A stretch of 10,612 nucleotides of DNA, from assembly GCA_035764045.1 (NCBI GenBank), contig DASTZX010000030.1:1-10612 (forward strand), in the 5' to 3' direction. Each line of letters begins with the position of its first letter. Positions within the stretch are counted from its first letter, which is position 1. This stretch comes from JAVDCA01 sp035764045 (GTDB taxonomy: Bacteria; Pseudomonadota; Alphaproteobacteria; Rhizobiales; Xanthobacteraceae). The position numbers and the translations under genes are program-made. This document shows positions 6,683 to 10,612 of the stretch, piece by piece. The notes below the pieces were generated by a model that did no database searches, was not told the DNA's origin, and was given only the letters and a program-made list of their open reading frames with translations.

Positions 6683-6710
6683 GGTGCGGCCACTCAGGCA
6701 CGCTATCTCC

Positions 6711-8510
6711 ATGGATTTGTTGCGCATCTATGCTCGAACGCTGGCCCTGCTCGGCCCCGAGGCCCGGCTCGGCTGGCTGCTCGGCCTGGGCAATCTGGCG
6801 CTCGCCGGCTCGCAGTTCGCCGAGCCGGTCCTGTTCGGCCGCATCATCGACGCGTTGACCGGAGCGGAGCGCGCCGGCGCGGAACCGTCGGTCGCGACGG
6901 TCGCCGGGCTGCTCGCCGCCTGGGTCGGCTTCGGGCTGTTCACGATCGCAGCGAGCGTCACGGTGGCGCTGCACGCCGACCGGCTGTCCCACCGCCGACG
7001 CCACGCGGTGCTGACCTCGTATTTCGAGCACGTGCTCCAGCTGCCGCTGAGCTTCCATGGCGGCGCCCATTCGGGGCGCCTGATGAAGGTCATGCTCGCG
7101 GGCACCGACGCGCTGTGGAGCCTGTGGCTCGACTTCTTCCGCGATTCGTTCTCCGCCGCCATGATGGTGCTGGTCATCCTGCCGCTGTCGCTGCTGCTGA
7201 ACTGGCGGCTCGGCCTGACTTTGATCGCGGTGGCGGCGATCTTCGGCGGGCTGACCGCGCTCGTGGTCGCCAAGACCGATTCGCTTCAGCGCAACGTGGA
7301 ACGGCACTATTCCGATCTCGCCGAGCGTGCCTCCGATGCGCTCGGAAACATCGCGCTGGTGCAGGGCTATGGCCGCATCGAGGCCGAGGTTTCCGGACTG
7401 CGCAATGTGGTGGACGGGCTCCTGGCGGCGCAGATTCCCGTGCTCTCATGGTGGGCGATGCTCGCGGTGCTCACGCGCGCCTCGACCACGCTCACCCTGC
7501 TCGCGATCTTCGTCGCCGGGATCTGGCTGCACTCGCGGCATCAGGCCTCGATCGGCGATCTCGTGATGTTCATGAACTTCTCCGCGCTGCTGATCGCGCA
7601 GCTCGAGCGGTTCGTGCACTTCGTCAACAAGCTGTTCATGGATGCGCCGCGGCTGCGCGAGTTCTTCGGGGTGCTCGACACCGAGCCGGCCGTGCGCGAC
7701 CGACCCGACGCGATCGATCCGGGCGGGCTGCGCGGCATGGTGGAGTTTTCCGGGGTCTCGTTCTCCTATGACGGCAGGCTCCCGGCGGTCGCCGACCTGT
7801 CGTTCACGGCGCTGCCGGGCGAGACGATCGCGCTGGTGGGGGCGACCGGGGCCGGCAAGTCGACGGCGCTCGCGCTGCTCCACCGCGCCTTCGATCCGCA
7901 GGCGGGCACCATCAAGATCGACGGCATGGATATCCGCGCGCTCAAGCTGTCGGCGCTGCGCCACAACATCGGGGTGGTATTCCAGGAAGCGCTGCTGTTC
8001 AACCGGTCGATCGCCGAGAACCTGCAGGCCGGCAAGCCGGATGCGACCGAGGCCGAGATGCGCGAAGCGTGCGCGCGCGCCCAGGCGCTCGAGTTCATCG
8101 AGCGCAATCCGGACGGCTTTGCGGCCACGGCGGGCGAGCGTGGCCGCGCGCTGTCGGGAGGCGAACGCCAGCGGCTGTCCATCGCGCGCGCCCTGCTCAA
8201 GGACCCGCCGGTGCTCATCCTCGACGAGGCGACGAGCGCGCTCGATGCGGGAACGGAGTCGCGGGTGCAGGCCGCGCTCGACGAGGTGATGAAGAATCGC
8301 ACCACGTTCGTCATCGCCCACCGCCTCTCGACGGTGCGCAACGCGACCCGCATCCTGGTGCTCGACGCCGGGCGCATCGTCGAGAGCGGCAGCTTCGACG
8401 AGCTGGTGAAGCAGGGCGGACGCTTCGCCGCGCTGGCCCGGGCGCAGTTCATGGCCGGCGCCGGCGCGGAGCCGCCGGACGCGCCGGCCGCGGTGCGCGC
8501 GCCGCTTTGA
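6711..8510 (+). CDS. ndvA: NdvA/ChvA-type ABC exporter (fused permease-ATPase), probable cyclic beta-glucan exporter
   Basis: A 599-residue half-transporter with one membrane domain followed by one ATPase domain; it should act as a homodimer in the inner membrane. The opening MDLLRIYARTLALLG and AEPVLFGRIIDAL (37-49), then HADRLSHRRR (88-97), NVERHYSD (195-202), QGYGRIEAE (218-226), VLSWWAML (244-251) and IGDLVMFMNFSALLIAQLE (281-299) follow the NdvA/ChvA family order and length. That family exports cyclic beta-glucan to the periplasm in Rhizobium and Agrobacterium. ATPase motifs are intact: Walker A GATGAGKST (377-385), Q-loop Q425, signature LSGGERQR (481-488), Walker B VLILDEATSALD (501-512) and switch His537. 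The ATG at 6711 matches the family N-terminus, although its Shine-Dalgarno is weak. No glucan synthase (ndvB) is in the window, so the substrate is inferred from similarity. The closest alternative is a lipid or peptide exporter of the MsbA class. Confidence 0.85.
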   Translation: MDLLRIYARTLALLGPEARLGWLLGLGNLALAGSQFAEPVLFGRIIDALTGAERAGAEPSVATVAGLLAAWVGFGLFTIAASVTVALHADRLSHRRRHAVLTSYFEHVLQLPLSFHGGAHSGRLMKVMLAGTDALWSLWLDFFRDSFSAAMMVLVILPLSLLLNWRLGLTLIAVAAIFGGLTALVVAKTDSLQRNVERHYSDLAERASDALGNIALVQGYGRIEAEVSGLRNVVDGLLAAQIPVLSWWAMLAVLTRASTTLTLLAIFVAGIWLHSRHQASIGDLVMFMNFSALLIAQLERFVHFVNKLFMDAPRLREFFGVLDTEPAVRDRPDAIDPGGLRGMVEFSGVSFSYDGRLPAVADLSFTALPGETIALVGATGAGKSTALALLHRAFDPQAGTIKIDGMDIRALKLSALRHNIGVVFQEALLFNRSIAENLQAGKPDATEAEMREACARAQALEFIERNPDGFAATAGERGRALSGGERQRLSIARALLKDPPVLILDEATSALDAGTESRVQAALDEVMKNRTTFVIAHRLSTVRNATRILVLDAGRIVESGSFDELVKQGGRFAALARAQFMAGAGAEPPDAPAAVRAPL

Positions 8511-8848
8511 TGCCGGATGACGACCCGCGCGACGAGATCGCGCGCCTCGAGGAGCAAATCGAGGCGCTGGCCGACACGATCGAGGGCTGCCGCAAGCTCA
8601 TGCTGATCGCGAAGGTCGCGACCGCGGCGGGCGCAATCGCATTGCTGGCGACGTTGCTCGGGGCGATCCGCGCCGATCCGATGGTGTTGACCGCGAGCGT
8701 GGCGGCGCTGCTCGGTGGAATCGTCCTGTTCGGCTCGAATATGGCGACGTCGAAGCAGGCTGCGGCCAGGATGAAGGAGGCCGATGCGCGCAGGACGGAG
8801 CTGATCGACCGATTGGAGCTCCAGGTCGTCGACGGCGTGGAGCGGTGA
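8510..8848 (+). CDS. Small two-helix membrane protein, translationally coupled to the ndvA-like gene; function unknown
   Basis: A 112-residue protein I do not recognise by name. Its ATG (8510-8512) overlaps the exporter's TGA (8508-8510) by one base, the classic TGATG arrangement for termination-reinitiation, so the two proteins should be made together. An acidic N-terminal helix with heptad-like spacing (DEIARLEEQIEALADTIEG, 8-26) leads into two hydrophobic segments (about 30-53 and 57-77) separated by a short turn with RADP. A charged C-terminal helix follows (KQAAARMKEADARRTELIDR, 82-101). The likely topology is a membrane hairpin with both helical tails on the cytoplasmic side. The context suggests an accessory or stabilising subunit of the exporter, but this is inference from coupling only. 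Codon use looks the same as the neighbours. Confidence 0.75.
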   Translation: MPDDDPRDEIARLEEQIEALADTIEGCRKLMLIAKVATAAGAIALLATLLGAIRADPMVLTASVAALLGGIVLFGSNMATSKQAAARMKEADARRTELIDRLELQVVDGVER

Positions 8849-8853
8849 CGGCG

Positions 8854-8876
8854 GCGGGCGCGGGCGCGCTGCCCGC
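8854..8876. terminator. GC-rich hairpin between convergent genes, possible terminator
   Basis: GCGGGC (8860-8865) and GCCCGC (8871-8876) form a 6-bp stem with a 5-nt loop. An alternative left arm lies at 8854-8859. It occupies the 34-bp gap between the convergent stop codons at 8848 and 8883, a natural place for a bidirectional terminator. There is no T-tract on either strand, so intrinsic termination is doubtful. Confidence 0.3.
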
Positions 8877-8882
8877 ACGATC

Positions 8883-9845
8883 CTAGTCCAGCGTCGCGCC
8901 GGACTCCTTGACCACCGCGGCCCATTTGCGGATCTCATCGGTCAGCAGGGCGGCGAAATCCTCCGCGCTTTCGACCTTGGTCTCGGCGCCGAGCTTGGCG
9001 AGGTGATCGCGCAGCTCGCTCGAGCGCAGGCCCTCGTTGATGGTCGTATTGAGTCTCGCCACGACGGCGCGCGACGTTCCGGCGGGCGCCACCACCCCGG
9101 TCCATGAGCCCTGCGGGAATCCGGCGAAGCCCACGTCGCGCATGGTCGGCACATCGGGCAATTCGGGCCAGCGGCTGGTGCTGGTGACGGCGAGCGCACG
9201 CAGCTGTCCGGCGAGGATCGGCGGCACGATCACGGTCGTCGACAGCATCGTGACCTGGGTGCGTCCGGCGAGGAGATCGGTCAGCGCCGGGGCTGCGCCC
9301 TTGTAGGGCACCATCACCATCTTGAGGCCCGCGAGGCTGCAGAACAGGTCCATCATCAGGTGGGGCGGGGTCCCGGGCGCGGCCCCGAAGTTGAGCATGC
9401 CGGGATTGGCTTTCGCGTAAGCGACGAGCTCCTCGACCGACTTCACCGGCACGCTCGGATGCACCGCCATCGCGAGCGGGTGATTGGCCACGATCGCGAC
9501 CGGCGCAAAGCCACCCACCGGATCGTAACCGAGGTTCTTGTAGAGCGACGGGCTGATCGCGAGCGAGCCGGCGCTGGCAAACAGAAGCGTGTAGCCGTCG
9601 GGCTCGGCGGTCGCGACGAGCTTCGAGGCGATGGTGCCGCCTGCGCCCGGACGATTCTCGACCACCACCGCCTGGCCGAAGCGGCTCGAGAGATATTGTC
9701 CAACGAGGCGGGCCATGACGTCGACCGGCCCGCCGGCCGCGAACGGCACGATCATCCGGATGAGCCGCTCCGGATAGCCCTCGGCGCGCGCAGGCCCAAT
9801 GAGACCCGCGAGCGAGGCCGCGAGAATAGCTCGTCGGGTGATCAC
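8883..9845 (-). CDS. Bug/TctC family periplasmic solute-binding protein (tripartite tricarboxylate transporter receptor type)
   Basis: A 320-residue protein of standard Bug length. The signal peptide is MITRRAILAASLAG then LIGPARA (1-21), with the twin-arginine-like start TRRAIL, so Tat export is possible although Sec is also plausible. The mature protein shows the family order: IVPFAAGGPVDVMARLVG (about 31-48), VVVENRPGAGG (about 59-69), EPDGYTLLFAS (about 80-90), PYKGAAPALTDLLAGR in the centre, and LPDVPTM in the C-terminal half. Bug proteins bind carboxylates, amino acids or nicotinate-like compounds and feed TctAB permeases or act in sensing. No tctA or tctB is present, so this looks like one of the many orphan receptors. 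I chose the GTG at 9845 because GGAGGG lies 6 nt upstream and the signal peptide follows at once. The open frame to 10007 runs through a repeat and is not coding. Confidence 0.93.
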   Translation of the reverse strand: MITRRAILAASLAGLIGPARAEGYPERLIRMIVPFAAGGPVDVMARLVGQYLSSRFGQAVVVENRPGAGGTIASKLVATAEPDGYTLLFASAGSLAISPSLYKNLGYDPVGGFAPVAIVANHPLAMAVHPSVPVKSVEELVAYAKANPGMLNFGAAPGTPPHLMMDLFCSLAGLKMVMVPYKGAAPALTDLLAGRTQVTMLSTTVIVPPILAGQLRALAVTSTSRWPELPDVPTMRDVGFAGFPQGSWTGVVAPAGTSRAVVARLNTTINEGLRSSELRDHLAKLGAETKVESAEDFAALLTDEIRKWAAVVKESGATLD

Positions 9846-9851
9846 GCGACG

Positions 9852-9857
9852 CCCTCC
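9852..9857 (-). promoter_or_regulatory. Strong Shine-Dalgarno fixing the GTG start of the Bug gene
   Basis: On the minus strand GGAGGG lies 6 nt upstream of the GTG at 9845. It is the best ribosome binding site seen in the window and decides the start over the long in-frame extension. Confidence 0.8.
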
Positions 9858-9862
9858 GGGCT

Positions 9863-10013
9863 CGTAGGGTGGGCAAAGGCGGCCCGAGCCTTCATGTGGT
9901 GGACAACGCCAGCTCCGCCGTGCCCACGCGGCCGATGGCAACTCCGCGTGGGCACGGCGGAACGCAGGCCATGGCAATCCGATGACGCCACGGCCGCCTT
10001 TGCCCACCCTACG
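9863..10013. repeat. Nested double palindrome (151 bp) between the thiolase and Bug genes
   Basis: The outer arms are a perfect 20-bp inverted repeat: CGTAGGGTGGGCAAAGGCGG (9863-9882) and its complement (9994-10013). Inside lies a second perfect 18-bp inverted repeat (9914-9931 and 9944-9961), with the core CCGTGCCCACGCGG and a 12-nt loop. Outer and inner arms share the core TGGGCA/TGCCCA, so each arm could also pair with the other set. The sequence GTAGGGTGGGCAAAG belongs to a family I know as recurrent in Bradyrhizobium-like intergenic regions. It fills most of the 190-bp gap and ends 18 bp from the Bug start codon, so it would lie in that gene's leader. Confidence 0.9.
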
Positions 10014-10035
10014 GCGACGGTCCCGCCGATGCGCC

Positions 10036-10612
10036 TCACTTGATCCGCTCCAGGATGCTCACATAGTTCGCGACCGCCGTGCCGCCCATGTTGAACAGGC
10101 CGGCGAGCTTGGCGTCCTTCACCTGCATGTCGCCGGCCGTCCCGCAGAGCTGCATGGCGCAAAGCGCATGCATCGACACGCCGGTTGCGCCGATCGGGTG
10201 GCCCTTGGCCTTGAGGCCGCCGGACGGATTGATCGGCAGCCGGCCGTCCTTCTCGGTCCATCCTTCGGCGATGGCGCGCGCGCCCTCCCCTTCGCGGGTG
10301 AGGCCCATCGCCTCGTACTCGATCAGCTCGGCGATGGTGAAGCAGTCGTGCACCTCGGCGAAGGAGAGGTCGCCGAGCGCGACGCGAGCGCGCGCCAGCG
10401 CGCGCCGCCACGCCTCGCCGCAGCCCTCGAACTTCAGCACGTCGCGCCGCGACATCGGCAGGAAATCCTGCACATGCTCGGCAGCCCGGAACGCCACCGC
10501 CTTGGGCATGGCGAGCGCGGTCTCGAGGTCCGCCAGCACGAGCGCGGCGGCGCCGTCGGAGACGAGCGAGCAGTCGGTCCGCTTGAGCGGGCCGGCGACG
10601 AAGGGATTCTTG
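10036..10612 (-). CDS. SCP2-type thiolase / acetyl-CoA acetyltransferase family (C-terminal 191 residues plus a partial codon; runs off the right edge)
   Basis: The visible part starts in KNPFVAGPLKRTDCSLVSDG, the end of the thiolase N-domain, and holds the C-terminal half. HDCF (10339-10350) within AEVHDCFTIAELIEYEAMGL is the fingerprint of the SCP2-thiolase subclass. The catalytic His is in NPSGGLKAKGHPIGATG (His codon 10198-10200). Instead of the CxG motif of classical thiolases there is FNMGG (10082-10096), as expected when the HDCF cysteine serves as acid/base. These enzymes cleave 3-ketoacyl-CoA to acetyl-CoA and a shortened acyl-CoA, or act on branched or aromatic acyl-CoAs. The nucleophilic Cys near residue 90 lies beyond the edge, so activity cannot be confirmed. 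Such thiolases often sit beside a DUF35/OB-fold acyl-CoA-binding gene, which is not visible here. The next gene downstream is the Bug gene, after the nested repeat. Confidence 0.9.
   Translation of the reverse strand, partial: KNPFVAGPLKRTDCSLVSDGAAALVLADLETALAMPKAVAFRAAEHVQDFLPMSRRDVLKFEGCGEAWRRALARARVALGDLSFAEVHDCFTIAELIEYEAMGLTREGEGARAIAEGWTEKDGRLPINPSGGLKAKGHPIGATGVSMHALCAMQLCGTAGDMQVKDAKLAGLFNMGGTAVANYVSILERIK

Larger units (their letters stand above)
6321..6710. other. Divergent intergenic region between lysR and the ndvA-like gene (390 bp)
   Basis: No credible gene lies here, although an open frame from upstream happens to run through it. The left part (6321-6510) contains two short dyads that could be operators: CTGTA-C-TACAG at 6412-6422 and GGTTG-TTT-CAACC at 6428-6440. 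The right part holds two large inverted repeats in succession, at 6515-6615 and 6628-6682, the second ending 28 bp before the ndvA-like ATG. I could not identify a convincing sigma-70 promoter pair on either strand. If the ndvA-like promoter lies left of 6515, both repeats are transcribed into its 5' leader. Confidence 0.6.

Noticed and set aside
5277..6710. Long plus-strand in-frame extension upstream of the ndvA-like gene (about 478 extra residues)
   Set aside because: It is antisense to the clear lysR gene and runs through two palindromic repeats. The translation is Arg/Gly/Ala-rich without domain features, and NdvA-family homology starts at the ATG at 6711.
9846..10007. N-terminal extension of the Bug protein to 10007
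   Set aside because: It is encoded by the nested palindrome. The signal peptide and strong Shine-Dalgarno support the GTG at 9845.
1..10612. Defence system, phage, integron or CRISPR content
   Set aside because: No regularly spaced repeats, nuclease or recombinase motifs, or composition shift was seen. All major genes belong to known metabolic or transport families.

Overview
The window looks like chromosome from a GC-rich alphaproteobacterium of the Hyphomicrobiales (Rhizobiales), probably near Bradyrhizobium, Rhodopseudomonas or Pseudolabrys. The protein styles point that way: a PutA without a DNA-binding domain, a YqaA/DedA protein, an NdvA/ChvA-type glucan exporter, a Bug-type binding protein and a six-cysteine secreted protein. 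So do several kinds of intergenic palindrome of the sort scattered through that order. No phage, plasmid, transposase, CRISPR, tRNA or rRNA signal is visible.

Layout. From 6320 down to 1 every gene lies on the minus strand. In transcription order these are a LysR regulator, putA (bifunctional proline catabolic enzyme), a HisE-like phosphoribosyl-ATP diphosphatase, a YqaA-type membrane protein, a small secreted cysteine-rich protein, and the first 49 codons of a LivH-type branched-chain amino acid permease, cut by the window edge. The gaps are about 100 to 190 bp, so this is a co-directional run rather than an obviously tight operon. Divergent from lysR, across a 390-bp gap, is a plus-strand pair: an ndvA-like ABC exporter and a 112-residue two-helix membrane protein whose start codon overlaps the exporter's stop by one base. 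Converging on that pair from the right are two more minus-strand genes: the C-terminal part of an SCP2-type thiolase (cut by the right edge) and a Bug/TctC-type solute-binding protein with a clear GTG start and Shine-Dalgarno.

How they work together. lysR and putA may be a regulator-target pair, since LysR is the gene directly upstream on the same strand. The exporter and small membrane protein are almost certainly co-translated, so the small protein may serve the exporter. The rest look like ordinary housekeeping or accessory metabolism: histidine biosynthesis, amino acid uptake, acyl-CoA thiolysis and carboxylate sensing or uptake.

The most unusual non-coding content is in the intergenic spaces. 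The lysR-ndvA gap holds two consecutive large inverted repeats (6515-6615 and 6628-6682), each with 4-nt one-sided bulges. The thiolase-Bug gap is mostly filled by a nested palindrome (9863-10013). The gap before livH holds two GC-rich REP-like palindromes. I see no convincing evidence of a wholly new biological system. The best candidates for a closer look are the structured leader of the exporter gene and the uncharacterised small protein coupled to it.
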